A DNA stretch of 29,420 bases from RGIG4140 sp045532865 (GTDB lineage: Bacteria > Pseudomonadota > Alphaproteobacteria > CAAHEQ01 > UBA3637). Positions within the stretch are counted from its first letter, which is position 1, and every line of letters begins with the position of its first letter. Positions 5,835-13,808 of this stretch are shown one piece after another. The translations under genes and the position numbers were made by a program. The DNA lies in the NCBI GenBank assembly GCA_045532865.1, contig JAZSGT010000041.1, positions 1-29,420 on the forward strand. Reading direction: 5' to 3'. The notes below the pieces were generated by a model, which was not told the origin of the DNA, did no database searches, and was given only the letters and a program-made list of their open reading frames with translations.

Positions 5835-7997
5835 TTATTGTTCGAGTATTTCATTAACTTTTTCAAGTAAGTTATTTAATTCAAATGGTTTTGATATAAA
5901 ATAAAGTTCCTTGTTTTCAGAAGAGCTGTGTCGAGCCATATCTTCTGAATAGCCACTCATAAGAAGAGTTTTTAATTTAGGATACACCTCTTTTGCCTTT
6001 TTAATTAGAGTTTCTCCATCCATTCCGGGCATGACCATGTCAGTGATTAAAAGGGTATAATCATCTTTTTTAGAGAGTTCATCAAGAGCTTGCTCCGCAT
6101 TGGCACATTCAACAACTTGAAATCCCTTTGCTTTGAGTAGTCTTGCAACAACAAGACGGACGCCATCTTCATCATCAACAAGCAAAATATTTGATGGACC
6201 AGAAGAGGGAATAAAGACTGGTCTTACAAGTTTGGGTTGTATATAATTAGAAATGGATTGTTCAATTCTTGGTAAATAAATAATAAATGTGGTGCCAATT
6301 CCTTTTTCACTATCAACAGAGATATATCCTCCTGTTGCGTGGATAATTCCATAAACAGTTGAAAGACCTAAACCAGTTCCTGAACCTGTTACTCCTTCTT
6401 TTGTTGTGAAAAAAGGTTCAAAAATGTGTGGTAAATGTTCAGCAGAGATGCCGTTCCCATTATCAGATACGATAATTTTAATGTAATCACCTGATTGCAT
6501 CACATCATTGCCACAAGGTTTTGCTTTTTTCAGTTTTTCTTTTGTTGCTGAAATTTTAAGAGTGCCACCTGTTTTCATAGCATCTTTTGCATTTACAGCT
6601 AAATTTAAGAAAATTTGCGTCAATTGATTTGGATCCATTTTGACGAAACCAAGGTTTCTTTTCATTTCAGTCTTAAGTGTGACAAAAGGCGATATACTCC
6701 GTTGTAAAAGAGCAGATAAATCAATAAATGCATCGTGGAAGTTTAACAGTTGGATTTTGCTTGGCTGTTTTCTTGAAAAAGTTAATAATTGACCCACAAG
6801 GCCGGCAGCTTTATTTGCGTTTCCTTTAATTTGCATAATATCCAAGAATGAAGAGTCATTCGGATTATGGCGTTGAAGTAATAAATCACAAAAACCAATA
6901 ATAGCAGTGAGCAAATTGTTGAAATCGTGAGCTACGCCACCAGCAAGTTGGCCAATGGCTTGCATTTTTTGAGCATGGGCGAATTGCATTTCAAGATTTT
7001 TGCGTTCTGATGCATCAATTAAATAAATAATAAGGGTGTCTTTTTCGGCTGTTGTAAAGCTTATAAAAACACTAAATGTTTTTGCTCCAAATTCTGGAGA
7101 AACGATTGCTTCAATATGTTCTGTTTTGGAAAGTCCGGATGTGAGTTTATTTAACTTTGTCGCTAAAACATCGCGTGTATTTTCTGAAAATAAATCAAGA
7201 AAATTTGTTTTTTGATCAGCTGTTTCAGCTTGTTTAAATGCTGAAATAAAGGCTTTATTAACTTGTAATATTTGATAATCAATCCCTGATACAATTGCAA
7301 GTGGGAGAGGGGCCTCATTGAAAAGATATAAACTTTTTTCACTTGATATTGTTTCTTTTTCTTTTAAAATTCCAGAAAAATAAAGGCTATTATGTGCTTC
7401 AAATGGTCGTTGATAGGCACAAAGAAGTTTATAGCCTTCTTTTGTTTTAAATGATAATAAGCCATGCCAATATCCCATAAAATCAGGTGAACCATCTAAA
7501 ACAAAATTGCTGATGTTTTTACCTAATACATCATCAAAGGATGTATTTGTCAGTAAGCAAAAGGCTTTGTTAACATAAATTAAGGTACCTTGTTTGTCTG
7601 TTAGGTATATCGGATCAACAAAAGTACTGAGAACATCCGACATAAATTCTACTTGTTTTGTAAGACTTAAATGCAAAGCATATTCTGGAGATTTGTCTTT
7701 AGCAATGATTAAAATGGATTTTTTAATTTTTTTTAAAGAGATACCATATACATGATGTGCGGTTTTAATTTCCATTTCAATAGGGGTTTGTGTGCAATAG
7801 GCATCGATTAGTTTTTGAACACTTTGTGGGTTTTCAGCATCTTTTAAAAATGAAAAAGGGTTTTCCATTTCACCAAATAACTCTTTGCCCTTTGTGTTGC
7901 TTGCAACAAGAGCATTGCTAAATGTTCGAATTTGACGGGCGTCATCTTCAACATTTAAAAGAATTTCGTAGTATTTTTTTCCTCTGTCCCAAAACAT
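5835..7997 (-). CDS. cckA: CckA-type hybrid histidine kinase
   Basis: Predicted bifunctional kinase/phosphatase of the alphaproteobacterial cell-cycle phosphorelay (CckA to ChpT to CtrA). The 720-aa protein has PAS-like regions in the first ~335 residues, then a HisKA domain with QKMQAIGQLAGGVAHDFNN (phospho-acceptor H357), a HATPase with DNGNGI and GTGLGLSTVYGI boxes, and a C-terminal receiver domain (ILLVDDED, phospho-acceptor D653 in ITDMVMPGMDG). The H-box and domain order match CckA closely. Unlike Caulobacter CckA, no N-terminal transmembrane helices are visible, so it may be soluble. Only an AtpR-like gene shares its transcript. A CckA-like paralogue is possible; chpT and ctrA are not in the window. 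Confidence 0.85.
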   Translation of the reverse strand: MFWDRGKKYYEILLNVEDDARQIRTFSNALVASNTKGKELFGEMENPFSFLKDAENPQSVQKLIDAYCTQTPIEMEIKTAHHVYGISLKKIKKSILIIAKDKSPEYALHLSLTKQVEFMSDVLSTFVDPIYLTDKQGTLIYVNKAFCLLTNTSFDDVLGKNISNFVLDGSPDFMGYWHGLLSFKTKEGYKLLCAYQRPFEAHNSLYFSGILKEKETISSEKSLYLFNEAPLPLAIVSGIDYQILQVNKAFISAFKQAETADQKTNFLDLFSENTRDVLATKLNKLTSGLSKTEHIEAIVSPEFGAKTFSVFISFTTAEKDTLIIYLIDASERKNLEMQFAHAQKMQAIGQLAGGVAHDFNNLLTAIIGFCDLLLQRHNPNDSSFLDIMQIKGNANKAAGLVGQLLTFSRKQPSKIQLLNFHDAFIDLSALLQRSISPFVTLKTEMKRNLGFVKMDPNQLTQIFLNLAVNAKDAMKTGGTLKISATKEKLKKAKPCGNDVMQSGDYIKIIVSDNGNGISAEHLPHIFEPFFTTKEGVTGSGTGLGLSTVYGIIHATGGYISVDSEKGIGTTFIIYLPRIEQSISNYIQPKLVRPVFIPSSGPSNILLVDDEDGVRLVVARLLKAKGFQVVECANAEQALDELSKKDDYTLLITDMVMPGMDGETLIKKAKEVYPKLKTLLMSGYSEDMARHSSSENKELYFISKPFELNNLLEKVNEILEQ

Positions 7998-8003
7998 AAT
8001 TCT

Positions 8004-8012
8004 ATCATAACA
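8004..8012 (-). promoter_or_regulatory. Extended -10 immediately before cckA
   Basis: The minus strand reads TGTTATGAT (extended -10, 8012 to 8004) followed by six bases and then the cckA ATG. Transcription would begin at or next to the A of ATG (7997), giving a leaderless or nearly leaderless message. This fits the absence of a clear ribosome-binding site. TGGATT, 17 bp upstream, is a weak -35. Confidence 0.4.
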
Positions 8013-8086
8013 AGAGTTTTTTTTTTAATCCACAAAAAAAATAGGATTTAAAAAATTTTTTTTCGTCACAAAACTTTCTTTTTTTA

Positions 8087-8114
8087 TTGCTTGCTTTTTT
8101 AAGTAAAATATTAT
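8087..8114 (+). promoter_or_regulatory. Promoter candidate for accBC
   Basis: TTGCTT (8087-8092) and TATTAT (8109-8114) with a 16-bp spacer. The predicted start is about 32 bases before the accB ATG, whose GAGGTG ribosome-binding site is at 8142-8147. Confidence 0.4.
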
Positions 8115-8152
8115 AAAAAAGTTTCATGTTTATTAAAAAATGAGGTGAAAAT

Positions 8153-8605
8153 ATGGAAAAAGAACAAAAAGAAGCAATTAAAGAGTTGGCAAATTTGTTG
8201 CATGAAAATAATTTGTCAGAAATTGATTATGAATCAAATGGTGTTCATATTAGGATTGTTGGACCAAAAGCAAGTTCCACAGATATTTGTACGGTTGCTC
8301 CTGCACAAGTCCCTGTTGTTCCAACGATTTCTGTTCCAGCAGTTCATGAAAACAAACCTGTTGTGGTTGCTTCAAATGATATTTTATCACCAATGGTTGG
8401 GATTGTCTATTTGTCAAAAGATCCACAATCTCCTGCTTTTGTAAAGCCTGGAGATAAAGTTTCTGTGGGGCAAACAATCTGTTTGGTTGAAGCGATGAAA
8501 ACATTCAACCCTATCAAAGCAACAAAAGCAGGGACGATTAAGGCTGTTTTAGTTGAAAATGGCTCACCTGTTGAATACAACCAACCTTTATTTAGTATGG
8601 AATAA
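8153..8605 (+). CDS. accB: Biotin carboxyl carrier protein of acetyl-CoA carboxylase
   Basis: AccB carries the biotin that AccC carboxylates and the AccAD transferase then uses to make malonyl-CoA, the first committed step of fatty-acid synthesis. The 150-aa protein has the usual short N-terminal helical region, a Pro/Val/Ala-rich linker at about 50-75, and a biotinyl domain from about 77 to 150. The biotinylated lysine is K116 in the E-A-M-K motif; the following T-F-N-P replaces the more common M-M-N-E. GAGGTG upstream supports the ATG at 8153. accC begins 2 bases after the stop, so the two are translationally coupled, as in most bacteria. Confidence 0.96.
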   Translation: MEKEQKEAIKELANLLHENNLSEIDYESNGVHIRIVGPKASSTDICTVAPAQVPVVPTISVPAVHENKPVVVASNDILSPMVGIVYLSKDPQSPAFVKPGDKVSVGQTICLVEAMKTFNPIKATKAGTIKAVLVENGSPVEYNQPLFSME

Positions 8606-8607
8606 GA

Positions 8608-9966
8608 ATGTTTGAAAAAGTTTTAATAGCAAATCGTGGTGAAATTGCACTGCGTATTCACAGAGCTTGTCGTGAGATGGGCATTAAGACAGTTGCAGTT
8701 CATTCAACTGCCGATGCTGATGCAATGCATGTTAAATTGGCTGATGAAGCTGTTTGTATTGGTCCAGCTGCTGCAAAAGATTCTTATTTAAATAAAGCTG
8801 CAATTATTTCTGCAGCTATGATGACAGGGGTTGATGCTATTCACCCAGGATATGGCTTTTTATCAGAAAATGCAGATTTTGCTGAAATGATTGAAGCGCA
8901 TGGAATGACATTTATTGGTCCAAGTCCGAAAATGATTCGATTAATGGGTGATAAAGTAACTGCCAAAAAAGCAGCTATTGAATCGGGGCTTCCTGTTGTT
9001 CCTGGCTCTGATGGCGATGTTAAAACAACAGAAGAAGCATTAGCATGGGGTGAAAAAATTGGATATCCTGTTATTGTTAAAGCTGCTGCTGGTGGTGGTG
9101 GTAAGGGGATGAAGGTTGCCCATAATGCTGATGAAATGGTTGAAGCTTTTACATTGGCAAAAAATGAGGCCAGAAGTTCATTTGCAAGTGATGTTGTTTA
9201 TATTGAAAAATATTTACAAACACCACGTCATATTGAAATTCAAATTATTGCTGATAATTTTGGTAATGTTGTGCACTTGGGTGAACGTGATTGCTCTTTG
9301 CAACGAAACCATCAAAAAGTGTTGGAAGAAACCCCTTCGCCAGCTTTGAATGCATCAGAACGCAAAAAGATAGGTGAAATTGCTGTTAATGCAATGAAAA
9401 AATTGGGTTATACAAATGTTGGTACAATTGAATTCTTGTATGAAAATGGTGAGTTTTATTTTCTTGAAATGAATACACGTGTTCAAGTGGAGCACCCAAT
9501 TAGTGAAATGGTTACAGGTGTTGACATTGTGCGTGACCAATTACGTGTATCAAGTGGTGCAATACTTGGTTATACACAAGAAGATATTAAATTCTCAGGT
9601 CATGCAATTGAGTGTCGTATTAATGCAGAAGATCCGGTTTCCTTTATTCCATCTCCAGGTACAATTGGTTTGTGGCATACGCCAGGTGGACTTTCTGTTC
9701 GTGTTGATTCAGGTATGTATACAGGTTACAAAGTTCCAGCTTGTTATGATAGTATGGTTGCAAAACTAATTGTTCATGGACGGACACGTAATGGAACATT
9801 GATGCGTTTGAGACGTGCTCTTGAAGAATTTGTTATTGATGGAATTTCAACAACAATTCCTTTGCATCAAAGGATTATTTCCTGTCCAGAATTTATTGAT
9901 GGAGAATATAATATTCATTGGTTAGAAACATTTATTAAGTCACAAAAAGATAATGAGTCTTTTTAA
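8608..9966 (+). CDS. accC: Biotin carboxylase subunit of acetyl-CoA carboxylase
   Basis: ATP-grasp enzyme that carboxylates the biotin on AccB using bicarbonate and ATP. Its 452 aa match the family length. It starts with the biotin carboxylase N-domain (K-V-L-I-A-N-R-G-E-I-A), has the ATP-binding glycine loop AAGGGGKGMK, the RDCSLQRNHQKVLEE segment, the metal/catalytic stretch FLEMNTRVQVEHP, and the C-terminal biotin carboxylase domain. It is the second gene of accBC and is followed by two intrinsic terminators. The protein is complete with no missing catalytic residue noticed. Confidence 0.97.
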   Translation: MFEKVLIANRGEIALRIHRACREMGIKTVAVHSTADADAMHVKLADEAVCIGPAAAKDSYLNKAAIISAAMMTGVDAIHPGYGFLSENADFAEMIEAHGMTFIGPSPKMIRLMGDKVTAKKAAIESGLPVVPGSDGDVKTTEEALAWGEKIGYPVIVKAAAGGGGKGMKVAHNADEMVEAFTLAKNEARSSFASDVVYIEKYLQTPRHIEIQIIADNFGNVVHLGERDCSLQRNHQKVLEETPSPALNASERKKIGEIAVNAMKKLGYTNVGTIEFLYENGEFYFLEMNTRVQVEHPISEMVTGVDIVRDQLRVSSGAILGYTQEDIKFSGHAIECRINAEDPVSFIPSPGTIGLWHTPGGLSVRVDSGMYTGYKVPACYDSMVAKLIVHGRTRNGTLMRLRRALEEFVIDGISTTIPLHQRIISCPEFIDGEYNIHWLETFIKSQKDNESF

Positions 9967-10023
9967 TAAAAAATAAATATATTCAAATTGATAAACTAAG
10001 ATATTAATCTAATACATTAAGTT

Positions 10024-10052
10024 AAAAATCACCAATTTTATTGGTGATTTTT
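10024..10052 (+). terminator. Intrinsic terminator of accBC
   Basis: Thirteen-bp perfect stem, AAAAATCACCAAT (10024-10036) and ATTGGTGATTTTT (10040-10052), with a 3-base loop. The 3' arm ends in a T run. Confidence 0.88.
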
Positions 10053-10133
10053 GCTATGTAACATTTTTTATGTTGTTTTAAAAAGATGTTGTGAAAAAAG
10101 GTCCATCGGCTTAGGCGCAGCTTCGCTGATTAC
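10053..10133. other. Intergenic patch with local GC-rich segment
   Basis: This 81-bp stretch lies between two strong hairpins. Bases about 10101-10130 are markedly GC-richer than the surroundings and contain a tiny CAGC-TTC-GCTG hairpin at about 10118-10128. It has no coding potential I can support and does not match any RNA family I recognise. Confidence 0.4.
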
Positions 10134-10176
10134 AAAAATAACAACCCACCAATTTAATTGATGGGTTGTTATTTTT
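10134..10176. terminator. Bidirectional intrinsic terminator (accC / hemY)
   Basis: Twenty-bp stem with one mismatch (10134-10153 with 10157-10176, loop 10154-10156). It is flanked by a T run on the right and an A run on the left, so it can end transcripts arriving from accC and from hemY, whose stop codon is 15 bases away. Confidence 0.88.
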
Positions 10177-10190
10177 TTTATAAGTTGCTT

Positions 10191-11375
10191 TTAGCGATAA
10201 GTGATTTTTCCTACTTTATTACAATGAGGACAAATGGCACTCCATTCAGCAGTACTTTGAGAACAATTCAGGCAAGTCCAACCATATTTATCATCTGTTT
10301 CAATGGCTTTTTGTTCCCATTCTTTAGCCTCTTGCTCATGGTGCCATCCTAACCGAGAAACCTGTGCCATCATATAAGCCACTTTTTTTGTGAGAGGGTA
10401 AGATTGCAAATATGCTGTTAAAGTTTCTTTTGCTAAACGCCATTTTTCGTTTTGGATAGCTGTATCAGCTAATGCTAAAAGTGAAATCCTAAATTCCTTG
10501 TTTTTAGAAATAAGTTTATTAACCATTTTGAGCTGTTTTTCAGCTGGTTGGTCTTTGAACAACTTCATATAGGCTTCGTATACTTCCCATGAAGGTTCTT
10601 TGTTCCAAGATGCTTGTAAAATATTTTGCGCATTATCCTTATTTTCTTTTGCATAGGCAACTGCAAAAGCAGGGCAGGTTTTATTTAATTGGTATGCTTC
10701 TTTAATTTTTCCTTTTGAAAAATATAAAGCTGCTTTTTGGTTGATGTAATCTTCTTTTGAAACTTGTTTTAATTTTGATAATTCATCGAGTAAATAGATT
10801 GCTTTGTCAATATCATTTTGCAAAACAGCAAGGTCATAGCTTTCTTGTATAACCCAAAAAACATTAGGATAACTACGTTCTGCTTTTGATAAAATAATTT
10901 CAGCTTCTTTAAGATTACCTGATTTTTTTGCTTCAAAATAAAGCCCTCTAATGCCTGCTAATTCTGTTTCTTTATGCTTAGAGAGTTCTTCAAATGTTGA
11001 TTTAGATGGATTAAAAAGGGCATTTAAGAGTAAATGTTTTGTATCTTTTTTTTGAAATAAATTACCTTTTTGTTTTAAAATACGAGCAATAGATTCATTG
11101 TTTTGATCTAAGATAGCTTCTAAGACAAATGTAAGATAAGCCTCTTTTTTAATCATATGAGACGTTACGCGTCTGTTTTTAAAACCAAACAAGTACAAAA
11201 ATGGTTTTTTAATTAGTCTTAATAAATAAACACACAATGCTAACAATACAATCAATAAAACAGTTGACAGTGTAACTTCATATCCAAATGCTTCAATAGT
11301 GATATGCCAGTTTTCTTGAACAATTAAAAATCCTGTTGTGAACATAGCAATCATGAAAAGAATAAGTTTTAGCAT
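10191..11375 (-). CDS. hemY: HemY-like TPR membrane protein with zinc ribbon
   Basis: 394-aa protein with two N-terminal membrane helices (about 2-19 and 35-53) in the HemY_N pattern, a long helical TPR-like region, and a C-terminal zinc ribbon (W-T-C-L-N-C ... C-P-H-C, about residues 367-390). Alphaproteobacterial HemY proteins share this ending. The name is historical: this is not the FAD-containing protoporphyrinogen oxidase of Gram-positive bacteria, and its role, linked to porphyrin metabolism, is not settled. It begins 2 bases after the Mic60-like gene, so the pair is an operon. hemC and hemD, which often precede it, are absent here. Confidence 0.88.
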   Translation of the reverse strand: MLKLILFMIAMFTTGFLIVQENWHITIEAFGYEVTLSTVLLIVLLALCVYLLRLIKKPFLYLFGFKNRRVTSHMIKKEAYLTFVLEAILDQNNESIARILKQKGNLFQKKDTKHLLLNALFNPSKSTFEELSKHKETELAGIRGLYFEAKKSGNLKEAEIILSKAERSYPNVFWVIQESYDLAVLQNDIDKAIYLLDELSKLKQVSKEDYINQKAALYFSKGKIKEAYQLNKTCPAFAVAYAKENKDNAQNILQASWNKEPSWEVYEAYMKLFKDQPAEKQLKMVNKLISKNKEFRISLLALADTAIQNEKWRLAKETLTAYLQSYPLTKKVAYMMAQVSRLGWHHEQEAKEWEQKAIETDDKYGWTCLNCSQSTAEWSAICPHCNKVGKITYR

Positions 11376-11377
11376 AG

Positions 11378-12340
11378 TTATTCTCCTTTAACTTCAAATG
11401 ATAAAATGAGTTGATCAATACTATTTTTAGCTCGATTGTAAATAGCTGCTTCACGGTAAAAATCAGTCATTTTTTGTTGCATTGAAAGAGGTAGTTTTGT
11501 AATCAAATCAATAGATTTTGATATATTTTGACTATCAATTTCATTTTGAGCTTTATAAAGTATGTCTTTAGGTGTGTTTTCAGTTGGATTAATCTTCCTA
11601 ATTTCAATTAATGAAGCAGGAATAGCTTTTAAATAAGCTATCCAACTGGGATTATTTTCTTTATAGTAAACAATTAAAGCTTTTTTCTTGTTTTTTAAAA
11701 AAGCATCTTGAACATTTTTAATGGCACTTTGATTACTTAAACAGTAGGGGGATAAATTATTTAAAACATCATTTTCAAGATTTGATTTGTTAGATGCATT
11801 TAGTAGCTTTTGATAATCTTCATAACAACTTTCTTCTGTTAAAAAGTGTTCCTTGAACAAAAGTGCATCAGCTAGTGAAAAACCAATGAGTTGAGCATTT
11901 TTTGTCTCCTCATTTAAATTGATAAGAGGCGTTTCACTTGTTTTTGTTTCGATATGTTGATCTTCAGTACTTGTTTTTGTTGTTAATAAGTTTTTATCAG
12001 ATTTTTGATCAATTGCTAAAGGGGTATTTTCAATGGGTGATGGTGTTTGATCAAAAAGTTTAATTTGTTTATGCGTATTTTGATTTTGAGAAAGATTTAG
12101 TTGAGGCTTTTTTTCTTTTTTATATATGTGATTAGTTTTTTGATTTGTATATTGTTTTTCAAAAGCGTGAATTTTGTGTAAAACAATTCCCCCAGTAAGG
12201 CAAAGTACTGCAAGGATCGTAATTAAAATTGGTTTAATATTTCGTGAAAGACTTTTTGAACGGGCTTTTGTGGGCTTGTTGTTCGATAAACTTTCTGTCA
12301 TTTGATTTATCTCGTCAGTTTCTTTTTTGCGTGCGTTCAT
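11378..12340 (-). CDS. Mic60/mitofilin-like inner-membrane protein
   Basis: 320-aa protein with a basic cytoplasmic N-terminus, one membrane helix at about 37-55, a low-complexity Lys/Thr/Asn-rich stretch to about 135, and a helical C-terminal domain. The C-terminus (W-I-A-Y-L-K ... I-E-I-R-K, then alternating helices ending near N-S-I-D-Q-L-I-L) fits the mitofilin domain of bacterial Mic60. Position supports this: alphaproteobacterial mic60 usually lies directly before hemY. In that group Mic60 shapes inner membranes and contacts BAM-type outer-membrane proteins. It is shorter than typical homologues, with little coiled coil. Sequence similarity is weak, so the call rests partly on synteny. 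GAGGAG precedes the ATG. Confidence 0.72.
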   Translation of the reverse strand: MNARKKETDEINQMTESLSNNKPTKARSKSLSRNIKPILITILAVLCLTGGIVLHKIHAFEKQYTNQKTNHIYKKEKKPQLNLSQNQNTHKQIKLFDQTPSPIENTPLAIDQKSDKNLLTTKTSTEDQHIETKTSETPLINLNEETKNAQLIGFSLADALLFKEHFLTEESCYEDYQKLLNASNKSNLENDVLNNLSPYCLSNQSAIKNVQDAFLKNKKKALIVYYKENNPSWIAYLKAIPASLIEIRKINPTENTPKDILYKAQNEIDSQNISKSIDLITKLPLSMQQKMTDFYREAAIYNRAKNSIDQLILSFEVKGE

Positions 12341-12371
12341 TTTTTTTCTCCTCTTAAAAAAACATAAATTT

Positions 12372-12401
12372 ATTATAGGTAAAAATAGGAATTAAAATCA
12401 A
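12372..12401 (-). promoter_or_regulatory. Promoter for mic60-hemY
   Basis: On the minus strand, TTGATT (12396-12401) and a perfect TATAAT (12372-12377) are 18 bp apart. The predicted start is about 25 bases before the ATG and its AAGAGGAG site. Confidence 0.6.
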
Positions 12402-12490
12402 GTAAAATTATTAATTATAGATGTGCTTGAATTTTTTTTTGAACAAATTATTTAACCTGAAGAAATTAAATCAAAAAAAAGAGGAGTCTA

Positions 12491-12772
12491 ATGAAAATAT
12501 TTCTTTATTTGTTAGGGATGGTCTTAATTTTATATGCTGTCACTCTTTATTATGAAAATGAGCGAGAAAAATCTTTTTTTAAAAGAGATTTAGAGCAGGC
12601 AGGTGATCAACTGGTGTATGAAATAAATGATGATTCAATGAATGCAGAAAATGCGATAAAAACGGCTCAAAAAAATAATTCAACGCTTTTAGATGCTGTT
12701 TCTGGAGCGATTCAAAATGATGTTAGACGTGCAAGAGATGATGTGCGTGGGGCTGTTAAATTGAGACAATAA
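12491..12772 (+). CDS. Small single-pass membrane protein, unknown function
   Basis: 93-aa protein not recognised as a known family. Residues 3-20 are a membrane helix with few preceding charges. The remainder is hydrophilic and probably helical, with an acidic middle and an Arg/Asp-rich end (V-R-R-A-R-D-D-V-R-G-A-V). A strong GAGGAG lies a few bases before the ATG, and a perfect intrinsic terminator starts right at its stop codon, so it looks like a real monocistronic gene. It is divergent from mic60 and convergent with rbr. A weak TTGAAT/TATTTA pair (12427-12454) could be its promoter. Confidence 0.75.
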   Translation: MKIFLYLLGMVLILYAVTLYYENEREKSFFKRDLEQAGDQLVYEINDDSMNAENAIKTAQKNNSTLLDAVSGAIQNDVRRARDDVRGAVKLRQ

Positions 12773-12802
12773 AAAACACCTGCAATGGAGCAGGTGTTTT
12801 TT
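12771..12802. terminator. Bidirectional terminator between small gene and rbr
   Basis: Perfect 13-bp stem AAAAAACACCTGC (12771-12783) / GCAGGTGTTTTTT (12790-12802) with a 6-base loop. A run on the left and T run on the right let it work for both convergent genes. The left arm abuts the stop codon at 12770-12772. Confidence 0.93.
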
Positions 12803-12818
12803 TGTTTTAGAAGGTGAA

Positions 12819-13364
12819 TTAATAATTTTCAGCTTTGATGTGGAAGTATGCTTTTGGATGAGAGCAAACAGGACACATTTCGGGAGCTTTTTTGCCAATG
12901 ATAATGTGACCACAGTTAGAACATTGCCAAATCATATCACCATCACGTGAGAAAACTAAACCATTTTCAACATTTGATAAGAGTTTACGATATCTTTCTT
13001 CATGTTCTTTTTCAATTTTTCCAACCATATCAAAAAGAGCTGCAATTTTTGTAAAACCTTCTTCTCTTGCAGTTTTTGCAAAACCGGCATACATATCTGT
13101 CCATTCATAGTTTTCACCAGCTGCTGCATCTTCTAAATTAGCACCAGTTGAAGGAATATCCCCATCATGAAGAAGCTTGAACCAAATTTTAGCATGTTCT
13201 TTTTCATTGTCAGCTGTTTCTTCAAAGATTTTTGCAATTTGTACGTAACCTTCTTTTTTCGCTTTTGAAGCATAATATGTGTATTTATTACGAGCTTGAG
13301 ATTCACCTGCAAAGGCGGCCCACAAGTTTGCTTCTGTTTTTGTTCCTTTTAAATTTTCTGTCAT
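12819..13364 (-). CDS. rbr: Rubrerythrin
   Basis: Non-haem diiron peroxidase that reduces hydrogen peroxide in anaerobes, using electrons passed through its rubredoxin-like site. The 181-aa protein has an N-terminal four-helix ferritin-like domain with E-S-Q-A-R-N-K-Y, E-E-T-A-D-N-E-K-E-H and a second K-I-E-K-E-H-E-E-R-Y helix supplying diiron ligands. A C-terminal Fe(SCys)4 rubredoxin domain follows (C-S-N-C-G ... C-P-V-C). Its length is typical. It starts 1 base after the perR stop codon and is therefore translationally coupled and co-regulated. Convergent terminator 12771-12802 ends the transcript. Confidence 0.97.
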   Translation of the reverse strand: MTENLKGTKTEANLWAAFAGESQARNKYTYYASKAKKEGYVQIAKIFEETADNEKEHAKIWFKLLHDGDIPSTGANLEDAAAGENYEWTDMYAGFAKTAREEGFTKIAALFDMVGKIEKEHEERYRKLLSNVENGLVFSRDGDMIWQCSNCGHIIIGKKAPEMCPVCSHPKAYFHIKAENY

Positions 13365-13365
13365 G

Positions 13366-13746
13366 TTATTTTCCTTCCGTGTTTTTGAGACAATTGGCGC
13401 AAAGGCCGTTAAATAAAATAATATGGTCCTCGATTATATACTCATCTGTTTTTTGGTTCAATTTAGATAAGTAGGGTATAGGCATATCATATACTTTTTT
13501 ACACTTTTTGCAAGATAAATGATAATGTTGATTCAAATTATAATCATAGCAATCTGGTTTGTTTGGTATTTCAATATGAAGGGCTTTTTGTTGCTCTTCA
13601 AAAACGCCTAAAATACGATAAATGGTAGCAATACTAATATTTGGATATTTGTTTTTAACAAACTCATAAATTTCTTGTGCAGTAGGGTGGCAAAGTGCTT
13701 TTAATGCCTCTATGACAAGTTGTTTTTGTTTTGTGTTTCTTTCCAT
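13366..13746 (-). CDS. perR: PerR-type peroxide-sensing repressor (Fur family)
   Basis: 126-aa metal-dependent repressor. After a winged helix (I-A-T-I-Y-R recognition helix) it has the structural zinc site C79/C82 and C116/C119. The regulatory metal ligands align with B. subtilis PerR H37, D85, H91, H93 and D104 as H20, D68, H74, H76 and D87, with identical spacing. Aspartate rather than glutamate at the last position is the feature tied to peroxide sensing in PerR as opposed to Fur. It is the first gene of a perR-rbr operon, with an operator-like palindrome over its promoter, implying autoregulation. It is about 20 residues shorter at the N-terminus than B. subtilis PerR. Confidence 0.9.
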   Translation of the reverse strand: MERNTKQKQLVIEALKALCHPTAQEIYEFVKNKYPNISIATIYRILGVFEEQQKALHIEIPNKPDCYDYNLNQHYHLSCKKCKKVYDMPIPYLSKLNQKTDEYIIEDHIILFNGLCANCLKNTEGK

Positions 13747-13766
13747 TTTCTTCTTTATTAGTAATA

Positions 13767-13782
13767 ATTCCTGATAAGGAAT
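13767..13782. promoter_or_regulatory. Operator-like palindrome over the perR -10
   Basis: ATTCCT-GATA-AGGAAT is a perfect 6-bp inverted repeat with a 4-bp centre. It overlaps the end of the perR -10 hexamer and covers the predicted start point. It is AT-rich and placed where a repressor would block transcription. It is not a clear copy of the B. subtilis PerR box, so binding by this PerR is inferred. Confidence 0.6.
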
Positions 13783-13808
13783 ATAATCTTAATCAAATAA
13801 CTTGTCAA
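13780..13808 (-). promoter_or_regulatory. Promoter of the perR-rbr operon
   Basis: Minus strand TTGACA (13803-13808, perfect -35), a 17-bp spacer, and TATATT (13780-13785, 5/6). The predicted start near 13773 lies inside the ATTCCT/AGGAAT palindrome. Confidence 0.82.

Noticed and set aside
8145..8444. 99-aa plus-strand frame beginning just before accB
   Set aside because: It is an out-of-frame shadow of accB with low-complexity Leu/Gln/Phe composition and no family features.
10191..11375. HemY as an FAD-containing protoporphyrinogen oxidase
   Set aside because: There is no FAD-binding motif; the protein has two N-terminal membrane helices, TPR-like helices and a zinc ribbon, as in the unrelated proteobacterial HemY.
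13366..13746. Fur or Zur as the identity of the metal regulator
   Set aside because: The regulatory-site residues carry Asp at the PerR-specific positions with exact spacing, and the gene is coupled to rubrerythrin.
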